Positions 33,903 to 43,019 are shown, counted from the first letter of the stretch. The stretch is DNA of 64,000 bases from Dyella sp. EPa41 (GCF_016586165.1 NZ_BCPR01000007.1:32562-96561), one strand, 5' to 3'. Notes: a model not told the origin generated them from the letters alone. Program-made: numbers and translations.

Positions 33903-34565
33903 ATGAAGACCAGGATGTGGTTCCTTGCACTCGCCGGCGCCTGCGCGACCGCTGGCATCGCCGCGACGGCCCAGGCCTCGCATGACATGGCCGCGATGGC
34001 CCAGGCGGCACCCGCCGCCGTGCCCGTGGCCGCGCCCAAGCTGCAGGCCGCGATGCGCTCGTTGTGGCACGGCCATGTGGCGCACACGCGCGAATACGCG
34101 ATGGCCGTGCATGCGCACGACACCGCCAAGGCCAGGGCCGCCGACGATGCCGTGGTGGCCAACGCCAAGCAGATCGCCGACGCCGTCGCCGGTTTCTATG
34201 GCAAGGCGGCGGGTGAGCAGACGCTGCAATTGCTGGCCGGCCACTGGGGCGGCGTGAAGGCGCTCACCGATGCGACGGCGGCGAAGGACACGGCGGCCGA
34301 ACAGAAGGCCATGGCCGATCTCAATACCAACGTCACGGCCATCGCCACGTTCTTCTCCGGTGCCAATCCCAACCTGCCGGAGAACGCGGTGCAGAGCCTG
34401 TTTGCCGCGCACGTGGCGCATCATGCCTCGCAGATCAGCCAGATCATGAGCGGCGACACCAAGGGCGAACAGGCGACCTGGACGCAGATGCAGGCGCACA
34501 TGAACGCGATTGCCGATGCGCTGGCGGGCGGCATCGCCAAGCAATTCCCGGACAAGGCGAGCTGA
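33903..34565 (+). CDS. exported helical protein of unknown function
   Basis: A 220-residue protein with a signal peptide (MKTRMWFLALAGACATAGIA, likely cut after AQA at about 25). The mature part is Ala-rich and helical, with several His clusters (WHGHVAHTREY, VHAHD, AAHVAHHASQ). These could bind metal or haem, but I do not recognise the family. The ATG follows GGAG at good spacing. It is followed after two bases by a SufR-like regulator gene and shares its promoter, so the two probably form a small regulated unit. Confidence 0.7.
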   Translation: MKTRMWFLALAGACATAGIAATAQASHDMAAMAQAAPAAVPVAAPKLQAAMRSLWHGHVAHTREYAMAVHAHDTAKARAADDAVVANAKQIADAVAGFYGKAAGEQTLQLLAGHWGGVKALTDATAAKDTAAEQKAMADLNTNVTAIATFFSGANPNLPENAVQSLFAAHVAHHASQISQIMSGDTKGEQATWTQMQAHMNAIADALAGGIAKQFPDKAS

Positions 34566-34567
34566 CG

Positions 34568-35227
34568 ATGACGGCGCTCAGGCAACTCGGTGGCACCCAG
34601 CAGCGACTGCTACGACAGTTGCTGATGGCCAGCGAAGGCGCGACGGTGGAATCGTTGTGCGGGCAACTGCGCATCAGCCACAACGCCGTGCGCCAGCACC
34701 TGAGCGCCCTGATCGCCCGCGATGTGGTGGAACGCGCGCAGTCGCGGCCGAGCGGTGGCAGGCCGGTGGCCTGCTATCGCCTCACTGACGCAGGCCGTGC
34801 ACTGTTTCCGCGCAACTACGGCACCATCGCCACGGCCTTGCTCACGCAGTTGCAGGATCGCCTCGGCGACGCGGGCATGGAACAGATGCTGCGCGATCTC
34901 GGCCGCGGCCTGGGCAACCAGGAAGTGACGCCACCCGCGGACACGCCGGCGGAGGAGGTGGTGCGGGCGCTCGCGCACAAGCTCGATGCGCTCGGTTATG
35001 AAGCCGTTGCCGCCAGGCATGGCGAGGAGTGGCAGGTCGAGGCGTTCAATTGCGTGTTCCACGCGTTGGCGCAGCGGCACCCGCAGGTATGCAAGTTCGA
35101 CCTGTCGTACATGGAGGCTGCCACCGGGCGGCGCGTGCATCACATGGAGTGCATCGTGCGTGGCGGCCATGTGTGTCGCTTCCGTCTGGGCGTGGTGCTG
35201 CCGGACGAAACCACGGCGAAGCGTTGA
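34568..35227 (+). CDS. SufR-like HTH regulator with Fe-S cysteines
   Basis: A 219-residue transcription regulator. The N-terminal winged helix (about 10-80) shows VESLCGQLRISHNAVRQHLS and the wing GGRPVACYRLT. The C-terminal part has four cysteines at 162, 175, 195 and 203; the first pair has the C-X12-C spacing of SufR-type Fe-S sensors, while the later spacing differs. It therefore may sense iron, oxygen or redox stress through a cluster. It starts two bases after the exported protein, so regulator and target are likely co-transcribed. COG2345 membership is my reading. Confidence 0.75.
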   Translation: MTALRQLGGTQQRLLRQLLMASEGATVESLCGQLRISHNAVRQHLSALIARDVVERAQSRPSGGRPVACYRLTDAGRALFPRNYGTIATALLTQLQDRLGDAGMEQMLRDLGRGLGNQEVTPPADTPAEEVVRALAHKLDALGYEAVAARHGEEWQVEAFNCVFHALAQRHPQVCKFDLSYMEAATGRRVHHMECIVRGGHVCRFRLGVVLPDETTAKR

Positions 35228-35239
35228 GTAGCGGCCAGC

Positions 35240-35268
35240 AAAAAGCCGCCGATGTTTCCATCGGCGGC
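35240..35268 (-). terminator. terminator of the S9 peptidase gene
   Basis: GCCGCCGATG-tttc-CATCGGCGGC, a 10-bp stem between the convergent regulator and peptidase genes. On the minus strand it is followed by TTTTT, so it terminates the peptidase transcript. It may also end the plus-strand unit less efficiently. Confidence 0.85.
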
Positions 35269-35295
35269 TCGTGGTTCACCATGCGCGGGTAAGGC

Positions 35296-37326
35296 TCAGC
35301 CCTTCGCCGGCAGGTACGTGTCGAACCACATCAGTGCGCGCTGCAGCACGTCGCGCTGGTGGTCCGGATCGACGAAGTGATGGCCCTCGTTCGGATACAC
35401 CACCAGCGAGGTCGGCACGCCTTGGGCGCGCAGCGCATGCCAGTACTCGAACGACTGCGGCGCCGGGCATTCCGCGTCGCGGTCGCCCACCACCACCAGC
35501 GTCGGCGTCTTCACCTGCTTGATGAAATTGATCGCCGAGCTCTTCGCGTACACGGCCGGGTCGTCGTACACCGAGGCGCCGAAGAACGGCAGCATCCACT
35601 GGTCGATCAGGTTCTGGCCGTAGTAGCTCTGCCAGTTGCTGATGCCGGCGCCGGCCACGACCGCGCGGAAACGCTGCGTCTGCGTCGGCACGAACATGCT
35701 CATGAAGCCGCCGTAGCTCCAGCCGGTGAGGCCAAGGCGCTTGTCGTCCACCGGCAGTTTCTTCTCGATGGTGTCGATGCCGGCGAGGATGTCGCGCAGG
35801 TCGCCGTGGCCGAAGTCCTTGCGGTTGGCCTGCACGTAAGCTTCGCCCTGGCCGAAGCTGCCGCGCGGGTTGGGCATGAACACGAAGTAGCCCAGCGCCG
35901 AGAACGGCACGCCGCCGAAGCCCACGCCCGGCCAGCGCGGGATCACCGCGGCCGACGGACCACCGTGCACGGTGACGATCATCGGGTAGGACTTCTTCGG
36001 ATCGTAGTGGGCCGGATACAGCAGCCAGCCCTGCACATGGTGGCCTTCGTTGTCCCACTCCACCGACTCGGTCCTGCCCCACGCGGGCTTGAGGCCGGCG
36101 TTGAGATGGGTGACGGCTGGCGGTGGCGTCTTGCCGAGTTCGCCGGCATGCACTTCCGGCGCGGTGTCGAAGGAACTCTGGATGAAGGCGACGCGAGTCT
36201 GGTTGGCCGAGAGCGACAAAGCCATCGAGTCCGAGCCGTCGTGGATGCTCGCCGGCAGCGTGAACAGCGTGACACTCTGCTCCGCCTTGTTGCCGCTGAC
36301 GCCGTACTCGGCCACTTCGCTTTGGCCGTTGCGCACTTGCGATACCAGCATGTTCCCGCTGGTGCTCCAGGTGAACCACACCGGCGTCACCTTGGTGTCG
36401 GGCGTCAGGTTGACCGGTTCGCCGCCGCACGAAGGCACCGCGTAGATGTCGCCGCCGGTGGAACCCTGGTCGCTCATCAGGCCGCCGATGAAGGCGATGC
36501 GCTGGCCGTCCGGCGAGAAGCGCGGCAGCGCCATCTGCAGGCCGTGCAGCGAGCCCTTCGCGGTGGCGGGATCGAGCACCATGGTCGCCTTGCCATCGAC
36601 CTGGGCGTCTTGCACGTAGAGCTTGGCGACCCACCAGTTGTTGTCGCCCGGCGGCGGCGCGCCCACGTAGGCGATGCGCTTGCCGTCCGGTGACCAGCTG
36701 AATTCGTAGGCGTAGGTGTTGGCGTCGGTGAGCAGGCGCACGGCACCGCCGGCGGCATCCACCGCCGCCACGCGCTGCACCTCCAGCCCGTCCACGCCGA
36801 TTTCGCCCGAGGCCGGTTTGGCCGCATAGACGGCGCTGGCGCGACGCGTACCGTTGGGCACGTAGAGGAAGCCGAGCGACTTGCCATCGGGCGACCACGC
36901 CAGGTCGTCGCTCATGCCGGGCAACCCGGCCAGGCGCCTGGGGGCGCTCTTGGCCGTCACGTCGACCACCATCAGGTCCTTCTGCTTGCCGCCGCTGGCG
37001 CAGTTGGAAACGAAGGCGAGGTGATGCGAATCGGGCGCCCACGCCATATTGCTGGAGGTGCAGCTGCCCGGCTTGCTGTCGCTGATGCGATGCACGTCGC
37101 TGCCGTCGATCCTGGCGACCTCGATGCCGTCCTTGCCTTCGGTGCGAACCACCCAGGCGAGCTGCGTGCCATCCGGCGAGAGCTGCACGGCGCTGATCGG
37201 ATGAACCTTGCCGAGCTCGGTCAGCACTTGTTCGATGCGTGGATCGACCGGGGCGGGGGCGCCGAAGGCGGAAGGCGCCAGTGTGGCGATGAGCACCGGC
37301 AGGAGTAGACGCGCGGGCTGGGGCAT
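35296..37326 (-). CDS. exported S9-family prolyl oligopeptidase-like peptidase
   Basis: A 676-residue serine peptidase of the S9 family (acylaminoacyl-peptidase/DPP-like). It has a signal peptide (PARLLLPVLIATLAPSAFG) and a beta-propeller built of repeats such as WSPDGKRIAYVG and FSPDGQRIAFIGG. The C-terminal alpha/beta hydrolase shows TVHGGPSAA, nucleophile GWSYGGFMSM (about 532-541), an Asp in VVGDRDAECP, and a His in NEGHHF. It likely degrades peptides in the periplasm. The start at 37326 was chosen because the signal peptide begins there; upstream in-frame sequence looks non-coding. Confidence 0.93.
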   Translation of the reverse strand: MPQPARLLLPVLIATLAPSAFGAPAPVDPRIEQVLTELGKVHPISAVQLSPDGTQLAWVVRTEGKDGIEVARIDGSDVHRISDSKPGSCTSSNMAWAPDSHHLAFVSNCASGGKQKDLMVVDVTAKSAPRRLAGLPGMSDDLAWSPDGKSLGFLYVPNGTRRASAVYAAKPASGEIGVDGLEVQRVAAVDAAGGAVRLLTDANTYAYEFSWSPDGKRIAYVGAPPPGDNNWWVAKLYVQDAQVDGKATMVLDPATAKGSLHGLQMALPRFSPDGQRIAFIGGLMSDQGSTGGDIYAVPSCGGEPVNLTPDTKVTPVWFTWSTSGNMLVSQVRNGQSEVAEYGVSGNKAEQSVTLFTLPASIHDGSDSMALSLSANQTRVAFIQSSFDTAPEVHAGELGKTPPPAVTHLNAGLKPAWGRTESVEWDNEGHHVQGWLLYPAHYDPKKSYPMIVTVHGGPSAAVIPRWPGVGFGGVPFSALGYFVFMPNPRGSFGQGEAYVQANRKDFGHGDLRDILAGIDTIEKKLPVDDKRLGLTGWSYGGFMSMFVPTQTQRFRAVVAGAGISNWQSYYGQNLIDQWMLPFFGASVYDDPAVYAKSSAINFIKQVKTPTLVVVGDRDAECPAPQSFEYWHALRAQGVPTSLVVYPNEGHHFVDPDHQRDVLQRALMWFDTYLPAKG

Positions 37327-37478
37327 GGATGTGCCTGTAGCGGTGGAAAGCGTAAACGCTAACAGGCCGTGGCACCCGGGTGTATGTGCAGGAGTGCATG
37401 CCTGGCGGGCGCGCCGGCACATCACCAGGCGCAGGATTTTTCGGTGGCGGGCGTACCCCGCGCTGCGCTCCCGCAAAC

Positions 37479-38405
37479 TCAGTGCGCGGCGATCGCCTGC
37501 TGCTGGTGCGCGACCTGCACGGCCGCGATCTTGGCCTTGATGGCCGGCATGGCCGCCAATGCGGCGCGCTCGCCTTCGAGGATCGCCTGGTTCCGCTGCT
37601 CGAAATCCGCCGCGCCGATCTGGTTCACCTTGGGACGGATCACGATGTCCGCGCGCGCCAGTTCCTGCTCGCCGAGCTTCTGGCCCATGATGCTGATGGA
37701 CTGCCCGACGATGTTGAACACGCCCTGCGGATTGGTGCCATCGGCCTTGCTGGAGATGTCCACGGCGATCACCACGTCCGCGCCGAGCTGGCGCGCGGCA
37801 TCCACCGGCACCGGGCTCACCACGCCGCCGTCGATGTAGTGCTTGCCGTTGATCTCCACCGGTTCGAACACGCCCGGCACGCTGCTGGAGGCGCGCACCG
37901 CCTGGCCGGTATTGCCGCGCACGAACACCGTGCGCTGCCCGGTTTCCAACTGGGTCGCCACCGCCGCGAACGGCACGGCGAGCTTGTCGAGCGGGCGGTT
38001 CTTCACCTGCTGGTTCACGTAGTCCTGCAGCTTCTGGCCTTGCACCACGCCGCCGGAGAACAGCCGCACGTCGCGCAGGTTGCTCTGGTCGAGCGCGTAG
38101 GCCGTCTCCTGCAGCCGGAACGGATCCATGCCGCTGGCATAGAGCGAACCCACCACGCTGCCCGCGCTGGTGCCCGCCACCACATCAGGGCGGATGCCGT
38201 TGGCCTCCAGCATCTTGATCACGCCGATGTGCGCGAAACCCTTGGCCGCACCGCCGCCGAGGGCCAGGCCGATGCGCAGCTTCACCACCGGCGGCGGCAC
38301 CAGCGGTGCGGGCGGCGGCGTGGGCTTGGTGGTGCCGAAGCAGGCGCACAGCACGAGGCTGGCGAGCAGGGGCAGGAGCGGGCGGTAGCGGCGGATGGCG
38401 GACAT
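37479..38405 (-). CDS. patatin-like phospholipase lipoprotein
   Basis: A 308-residue patatin-family (RssA-like) protein with a lipoprotein signal ending L-C-A-C (Cys22 likely lipidated) and a Pro-rich tether. The lipase fold shows ALGGGAAKGFAHIG (48-61), nucleophile GTSAGS (Ser80), and the catalytic Asp192 in IDGGVVSP. It probably acts on lipids at a membrane face. Lipid-anchored proteins of this kind occur widely in Lysobacterales; their substrate is not known. It is separated by 152 bp from the S9 peptidase. Confidence 0.87.
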   Translation of the reverse strand: MSAIRRYRPLLPLLASLVLCACFGTTKPTPPPAPLVPPPVVKLRIGLALGGGAAKGFAHIGVIKMLEANGIRPDVVAGTSAGSVVGSLYASGMDPFRLQETAYALDQSNLRDVRLFSGGVVQGQKLQDYVNQQVKNRPLDKLAVPFAAVATQLETGQRTVFVRGNTGQAVRASSSVPGVFEPVEINGKHYIDGGVVSPVPVDAARQLGADVVIAVDISSKADGTNPQGVFNIVGQSISIMGQKLGEQELARADIVIRPKVNQIGAADFEQRNQAILEGERAALAAMPAIKAKIAAVQVAHQQQAIAAH

Positions 38406-38571
38406 GGCTCATGGCGCGGTGGGTGGAATGCGACCGCCTTGTACGAGGTGGTCACTGGCGCGCGAGTGTAAGGCCGCCGAAGGGCGGCGCGCTGTCGGCG
38501 CAGGGCGCTTGTTGGGCGCGGCTCAGAAATGCGCCGGCGGGGAGACGACCCGGTCGCCTCCCCGCCTGGGG

Positions 38572-39585
38572 TCACGCGGCCGCGTCGGCCTCGACGTGGT
38601 AGTGCGTGGCCACGTCCACTTCGTTCTTCGAACCGAGGAACACCGGCACGCGCTGGTGCAGGCCGCTCGGCTGGATGTCCATGATGCGCTCGCGACCGGT
38701 GGTGGCCGCGCCGCCCGCCTGTTCGACGATGAAGGCCATCGGGTTGGCCTCGTACATGAGGCGCAGCTTGCCGCCCTTGGACTTGATCTTGGCATCCAGC
38801 GGGTAGAAGAACACGCCGCCGCGGGTGATGATGCGATGCACGTCGGCCACCATCGAGGCCACCCAGCGCATGTTGAAATCCTTCGCGCGCGGGCCGTCCT
38901 TGCCGGCCAGCAGCTCGCCGATGTAACGCTGCATCGGCACTTCCCAGTGGCGCTGGTTCGACATGTTGATGGCGAATTCGGCGGTCTCTTCCGGGATGCG
39001 GATGTCGCGGCGGCTGAGGATGAAGCTGCCCACTTCGCGATCCAGCGTGAACTCGTGCGTGCCATGACCGAAGGTCAGCACCAGCACGGTGGCCGGGCCG
39101 TACACCACGTAGCCGGCCGCCAGCTGGGTGGTGCCCGCCTGCAGGAAGTGCTCGGCCTTGGGCTCGGTGATGCCATCCGGGCAGCGCAGGACCGAAAAGA
39201 TCGTGCCGACCGAGATGTTCACGTCGATGTTGGAGCTGCCGTCCAGCGGATCGAACAGCAGCAGGTGGTTGCCCTTGGGATACATGTCGGGAATCGGCTG
39301 CGGATCTTCCATCTCCTCCGACGCGCACGCGGCGAGCTGGCCGCCCCAGGCGTTCGCTTCGAGCAGGATCTCGTTGGAGATCACGTCCAGCTTTTTCTGC
39401 GCCTCGCCCTGGATGTTGCCGGTGCCGGCCTCGCCCAGCACGCCGCCCAGGGCACCCTTGTTGGTGGCCACGGCGATGCGCTTGCAGGCGCGCGCGACGA
39501 CCTCGATCAGCAGGGAAAGCTCGGCATTGATATGGCCGGCGCGACGTTCCTCGATCAGGAACTGGATCAGCGAGATGGACTTCAT
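38572..39585 (-). CDS. fbp: fructose-1,6-bisphosphatase class I
   Basis: Fbp hydrolyses fructose 1,6-bisphosphate to fructose 6-phosphate in gluconeogenesis. The 337-residue protein has the metal-binding signature [11 protein letters not shown] (111-121), the acidic ASEEMED segment, and the C-terminal FLGSKNEVD. The start at 39585 gives the normal N-terminus [11 protein letters not shown]; a longer reading is unsupported. Growth on acetate needs gluconeogenesis, so it complements the acs module functionally, though the genes are not linked. Confidence 0.96.
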   Translation of the reverse strand: MKSISLIQFLIEERRAGHINAELSLLIEVVARACKRIAVATNKGALGGVLGEAGTGNIQGEAQKKLDVISNEILLEANAWGGQLAACASEEMEDPQPIPDMYPKGNHLLLFDPLDGSSNIDVNISVGTIFSVLRCPDGITEPKAEHFLQAGTTQLAAGYVVYGPATVLVLTFGHGTHEFTLDREVGSFILSRRDIRIPEETAEFAINMSNQRHWEVPMQRYIGELLAGKDGPRAKDFNMRWVASMVADVHRIITRGGVFFYPLDAKIKSKGGKLRLMYEANPMAFIVEQAGGAATTGRERIMDIQPSGLHQRVPVFLGSKNEVDVATHYHVEADAAA

Positions 39586-39724
39586 GACGTACCCGCAAGC
39601 GTAGGGGCGCCCATTGTCCGGGGAGAACCGCCCGCTTGTCAGCTCAAAAGATGACCAGTGCATTCATCTCCATGTCGTGAAAACCTTTTCGGTCGAACCA
39701 GTCACCCGTCACGAGCTCTCTTTT

Positions 39725-39838
39725 GTAGGAGCGCACCCCGTGCGCGATGGGAGCCCCGCTGTACCTCGCCCGCAAGCTGTCGGCAGTAACGGAGGGGCGG
39801 CAGGGTGCAGGCCGATCGCGCACTGGCTGCGCTCCTGC
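39725..39838. repeat. inverted pair of REP-like palindromes
   Basis: GTAGGAGCGCACCCCGTGCG at 39725 and a diverged inverted partner ending at 39838 (GCACTGGCTGCGCTCCTGC). The arms have accumulated substitutions, unlike the pair at 30 kb. Confidence 0.7.
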
Positions 39839-39892
39839 AGGGGGCGGTGTCAGCCCCTGCTGACAACACGTTGGCAGCAGGGGGTCCCCACA

Positions 39893-39906
39893 CTGACGGC
39901 CGTCAG
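39893..39906. promoter_or_regulatory. 14-bp palindrome before the DJ-1-like gene
   Basis: CTGACGGCCGTCAG, a perfect palindrome abutting the GAGGAGGGAG ribosome-binding site. It is a possible operator or a translational hairpin. A few such palindromes are expected by chance in 64 kb. Confidence 0.35.
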
Positions 39907-39919
39907 AGGAGGGAGTCTT

Positions 39920-40537
39920 ATGCGCGATACGGTGTATTTCCTGGCGTTCGATGGCTTTGCGGACTGGCATGCGGCGCATGCGCTCTGCGAGATCCGCCGC
40001 CCGGGCGAATGGCAGTTGAAGACGGTGGGCTTTTCCCTGCAGCCGGTGCTCTCGATGGGCGGGCTGCGCGTGGTGCCCGAGTTGACCCTGGATCGGCTGG
40101 ACCTGCAGCGGGCGGCGATGCTGATCGTGCCCGGCGGCTATCTGTGGGAACACGGGCATGGCGAAGAAGCGGTGGACGCGGTGCGCCGCGTGCATGCCGC
40201 CGGCGCGCCGGTGGCCGCCGTCGACAGCGGGGTGCTGGTGCTGGCCCGGGCCGGCTTGCTGGATGCCTGCCGTCATACCGGCAGCTGGCCCGGGCACATC
40301 GGCGCCCACGTGCCGGGTTATGCGGGCGCCGATCAATTCGATCCGACCGTGTTGGCCGTCAGCGACGGCGGCACGATCACCGCGAGCCAGCTCGGCAGCG
40401 TGGAGTTCGCCCGCGAGGTCATCCGCACGCTCGATCTCTACAACCCCAGTGACCGCGAGCACTGGTACCGCCTGTTCAAGCACGCCCTGCCGCCGCCGTG
40501 GTGCGCAGGCGACGCCGCCACCGCCGTGGCGGCCTGA
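39920..40537 (+). CDS. DJ-1/PfpI-family protein lacking the nucleophile cysteine
   Basis: A 205-residue class I glutamine amidotransferase-like (DJ-1/PfpI, YoaZ/YdeA type) protein. Family landmarks are [20 protein letters not shown] and DGGTITA. Where active members carry Cys in the elbow A-A-I-C-G-A, this protein reads A-A-V-D-S-G (Asp102). It is therefore probably not a cysteine hydrolase and may have another role, perhaps binding or scaffolding. The ATG at 39920 has a strong GAGGAGGGAG upstream. It opens a short run with a small ORF, a GFA protein and a GST, all possibly linked to reactive small molecules. Confidence 0.85.
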   Translation: MRDTVYFLAFDGFADWHAAHALCEIRRPGEWQLKTVGFSLQPVLSMGGLRVVPELTLDRLDLQRAAMLIVPGGYLWEHGHGEEAVDAVRRVHAAGAPVAAVDSGVLVLARAGLLDACRHTGSWPGHIGAHVPGYAGADQFDPTVLAVSDGGTITASQLGSVEFAREVIRTLDLYNPSDREHWYRLFKHALPPPWCAGDAATAVAA

Positions 40538-40552
40538 CGAAAGGAGGATGTC

Positions 40553-40756
40553 ATGCCGTTCCCGATCGGAAAGATCCTGATGGCCTACCGTCCGCTCTAT
40601 ATGCGCGGCCTGTTGATGGATGGCCAGTACACGCTGCCCGCCACGACGCGGCAACCGGCTGCCGGCAAGCGCGGGAAGACGCCCAGCACCGAGGTGAAGA
40701 CCGAGCGCATGCCCAAGGTCATCGCCGGCAAGCCGTTGCACGGAGCCATGCCATGA
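40553..40756 (+). CDS. small protein of unknown function
   Basis: A 67-residue, basic reading frame starting [20 protein letters not shown]. It is preceded by a very strong AAAGGAGG at ideal spacing and overlaps the next gene in ATGA fashion. I recognise no domain, and there is no signal peptide. The ribosome-binding site and translational coupling argue that it is real; alternatively the Shine-Dalgarno sequence may serve only to couple translation into the GFA gene. Confidence 0.55.
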   Translation: MPFPIGKILMAYRPLYMRGLLMDGQYTLPATTRQPAAGKRGKTPSTEVKTERMPKVIAGKPLHGAMP

Positions 40757-41157
40757 GCCGCGTCTACCACGGCAGTTGCCACTGCGGCGCCGTGCGCTAC
40801 GAAGCCGAGTTGGACCTGGCGTCGGGCACGGGGCGCTGCAACTGCTCCATCTGCCGCAAGCTGCGCTTCTGGGGCGCCATGGCCAAGCCCGAAACGTTCC
40901 GCCTGCTCAGCGGCGAAGATGCGCTCACCGACTACCAGTTCAACACCAGGAGCGCGCACAACCTGTTCTGCCGCCATTGCGGCGTGCACGCGTTCCATCG
41001 CGGTTACGTGGAGCAGATCGGCGGCGCCTACGTGTCGGTCAACGTGGCCTGCCTCGACGATGTGAGTGATGAGGAATGGGCAGCGGCGCCGGTGCGTTAT
41101 GCCGATGGCCGCGACAACCACTGGCGCGAAACGCCAGCGGTGACAAGCTACCTGTGA
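40753..41157 (+). CDS. GFA/CENP-V family zinc-binding protein
   Basis: A 134-residue member of the glutathione-dependent formaldehyde-activating (GFA) family. Zinc-ligand cysteines are visible at 9, 11, 29, 31, 34, 73 and 76 (CHCG, CNCSIC, CRHCG). Some members bind glutathione or help scavenge formaldehyde, but many have no known reaction. It overlaps the upstream small ORF by four bases and is followed 21 bases later by a glutathione transferase, which fits a glutathione-linked theme. Confidence 0.88.
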   Translation: MSRVYHGSCHCGAVRYEAELDLASGTGRCNCSICRKLRFWGAMAKPETFRLLSGEDALTDYQFNTRSAHNLFCRHCGVHAFHRGYVEQIGGAYVSVNVACLDDVSDEEWAAAPVRYADGRDNHWRETPAVTSYL

Positions 41158-41178
41158 TCCACCACGAGGATGGCCGTC

Positions 41179-41808
41179 ATGACCACGCCACGCGTCACCT
41201 TCTATCACGCACCCAACAGCCGCTCCGGCGGCACCCGCGCGCTGCTCGAGGAGCTTGGTGTCGAGTACGACATGCACGTGCTCAACTTCAGGCACAACGA
41301 GCAGCGCCAGCCGCCGTACACGGACGTGAATCCGATGGGCAAGGTGCCGGCCATCTGGCACAACGGCGGCCTCGTCACCGAGCAGCCGGCGGTGTACCTG
41401 TACCTGGCGGATCTGTATCCGGAAAAGGGACTCGCGCCAGCCACGGGCGATCCACTGCGCGGGCCGTACTTGCGCTGGATGGTGTTCTACGGTTCGAGTT
41501 TCGAGCCCGCGCTGGTGGACCGTGCGATGAAGCGCGAACCGGTGCAGCCGTCGACCTGTCCGTACGGCGACTGGGACACCATGTTCAACACGCTGGTAGC
41601 GCAGCTGGAACGCGGGCCGTACATGCTGGGCGAACGCTTCAGTGCCCTCGACGTGTTGTGGGGAAGCGCGCTGCGCTGGACCACGATGTTCAAGCTGGTG
41701 CCGGAACTGCCGGTGATCACGTCGTACGTCCAGCGCATCGCGTCCCGTCCGGCGATCCAGCGCGCCACGGCGCTCGATGCCGAGCTGGCGGCGGCACAGG
41801 CGGCGTGA
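41179..41808 (+). CDS. glutathione S-transferase
   Basis: A 209-residue cytosolic GST. The N-terminal thioredoxin-fold domain shows VTFYHAPNSRSGGTRALLEE and NPMGKVPAIWHNGGLVTEQP, including the cis-Pro and glutathione-binding loop. The all-helical C-terminal domain has ERFSALDVLWGSAL. A Ser in PNSRS could be the catalytic residue. The ATG at 41179 is preferred over that at 41170 because GAGG lies nine bases before it. It is probably co-transcribed with the GFA gene; the electrophile it conjugates is unknown. Confidence 0.9.
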   Translation: MTTPRVTFYHAPNSRSGGTRALLEELGVEYDMHVLNFRHNEQRQPPYTDVNPMGKVPAIWHNGGLVTEQPAVYLYLADLYPEKGLAPATGDPLRGPYLRWMVFYGSSFEPALVDRAMKREPVQPSTCPYGDWDTMFNTLVAQLERGPYMLGERFSALDVLWGSALRWTTMFKLVPELPVITSYVQRIASRPAIQRATALDAELAAAQAA

Positions 41809-42020
41809 GCCTCATGGTTGACGCGTACGTTTCCGGCCGCCATCCCCACGCGAGCGGGAGCCCGGCGCCTGTCGTCCCCGCAGGTGGCGCCGAGGCCGGC
41901 GGGCTCTTCCTTGCGCAGGGATGACGGCCACGGTGACGGTCGAGGGTTCGTCCGCATGATTTCCCGCATCCGTGACTCCCGGCGCTGGCCGTGGCCCAGT
42001 CGGTCGGCCATCATGCACCG

Positions 42021-42728
42021 ATGCGTCGTGCCGACCGACTCTTCCTCATCATCCACGCCCTGCGCGGGCGCCGCACGGCGCTGCAGGCGCGCCAGCTCGC
42101 CGGCACGCTCGGCGTCTCGCTGCGCACCGTCTACCGCGACGTGGCCGACCTGCAGCTTTCGGGCGTCCCCATCGAAGGCGAAGCCGGCGTCGGCTACCTG
42201 CTGCGCAAGGGTTCGGATATCCCGCCGCTGATGTTCACCGCCGACGAACTCGAATCGCTGGTGGTCGGCACACGCTTCGTGCGTGCATTCGCCGGGCAGA
42301 AGCTGGCCGAAAGCGCGCAGGCCGCGCTGCTGAAGATCGAGGCCGTGTTGCCCGCCGAGTTGCGCGATCGCGCCACGCGCACACGCATCTATGCGCCGAT
42401 CTGGCGCGACCAGACCAAGACGGATTTCGCCGCCCTCATCGACCGCCTCAACGCCGCCATCACCGACAGCCAGGTGCTGCGCCTGGAATACGCCGACGAA
42501 GCCGGTCGCGAAAGCACGCGCGAGGTGGAACCGTTGTGCCTCGCCTTCTGGGGCGGCGCGTGGACGCTCGGCACCTGGTGCCGGTTGCGCGTGGGCTTCC
42601 GCAACTTCCGGCCGGATCGCATTCGCGGTTGCACGATTACCGGCGAGCGGTATGGCAGCGAGGAGGGGCGAAACCTCGACGCCTATCTGCAGGCGATGCG
42701 CGGGTATTACGAGGGGATGGAAAGCTGA
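42021..42728 (+). CDS. YafY-type HTH and WYL-domain regulator
   Basis: A 235-residue regulator. The N-terminal helix-turn-helix shows RADRLFLIIHALRGRRTALQ and VSLRTVYRDVADL. The C-terminal WYL region includes LEYADEAGRESTREVEPLCL and WTLGTWCRLRVGFRNFRPDR. WYL domains sense nucleic-acid-like or small ligands. The start is placed at the ATG opening the HTH; an ATG ten codons upstream is possible. It lies downstream of the GST in the same direction, but 212 bp apart. Confidence 0.87.
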   Translation: MRRADRLFLIIHALRGRRTALQARQLAGTLGVSLRTVYRDVADLQLSGVPIEGEAGVGYLLRKGSDIPPLMFTADELESLVVGTRFVRAFAGQKLAESAQAALLKIEAVLPAELRDRATRTRIYAPIWRDQTKTDFAALIDRLNAAITDSQVLRLEYADEAGRESTREVEPLCLAFWGGAWTLGTWCRLRVGFRNFRPDRIRGCTITGERYGSEEGRNLDAYLQAMRGYYEGMES

Positions 42729-42827
42729 GGACAGCGCCTGCAGGGGCGGCGTGTGGACACAGGGTCGATTCCTCTTCCCGCATGTCACCTCGCCATCCAC
42801 TGGCAAGCTGCTCGCATCGCCCTCCCT

Positions 42828-42850
42828 GTAGGAGCGCACCCTGTGCGCGA
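42828..42850. repeat. REP-like palindrome
   Basis: GTAGGAGCGCACCCTGTGCG core, single copy about 100 bases after the WYL regulator. Confidence 0.75.
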
Positions 42851-42974
42851 CAGCCTTTCGCGCCGGTCTGCACCTTCGTCGTTTCGATGCATGAAGATTT
42901 CCGATGCTGTCGTTGCCGGGCTTCTGCGACCGGGCTCGCCTGCGGCGGGCTTCCGCCCTCCTGCCGGAGGCCGG

Positions 42975-43008
42975 GTCACTTTCTCTTGCTTGCCCAAGAG
43001 AAAGTAAC
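42975..43008. repeat. diverged inverted repeat related to the composite repeat core
   Basis: GTCACTTTCTCTTG-cttgc-CCAAGAGAAAGTAAC has the same layout as the 36-bp inverted repeat inside composite copies A and B, but in opposite orientation and with several substitutions. Confidence 0.7.
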
Positions 43009-43019
43009 CAACGAGAAGG

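Larger units (their letters stand above)
39586..39919. other. 334-bp divergent gap with repeats and hairpins
   Basis: No gene is supported. The gap holds an inverted REP pair (39725-39838), a hairpin CCCCTGCTG...CAGCAGGGG at 39854-39883, and a perfect 14-bp palindrome CTGACGGCCGTCAG at 39893-39906. The palindrome lies immediately before the Shine-Dalgarno sequence of the DJ-1-like gene. Confidence 0.6.

Noticed and set aside
35276..37420. 714-codon frame overlapping the S9 peptidase on the same strand
   Set aside because: It is a shifted reading of the S9 gene with Arg/Gly/Ala-rich nonsense; the S9 frame has all catalytic motifs.
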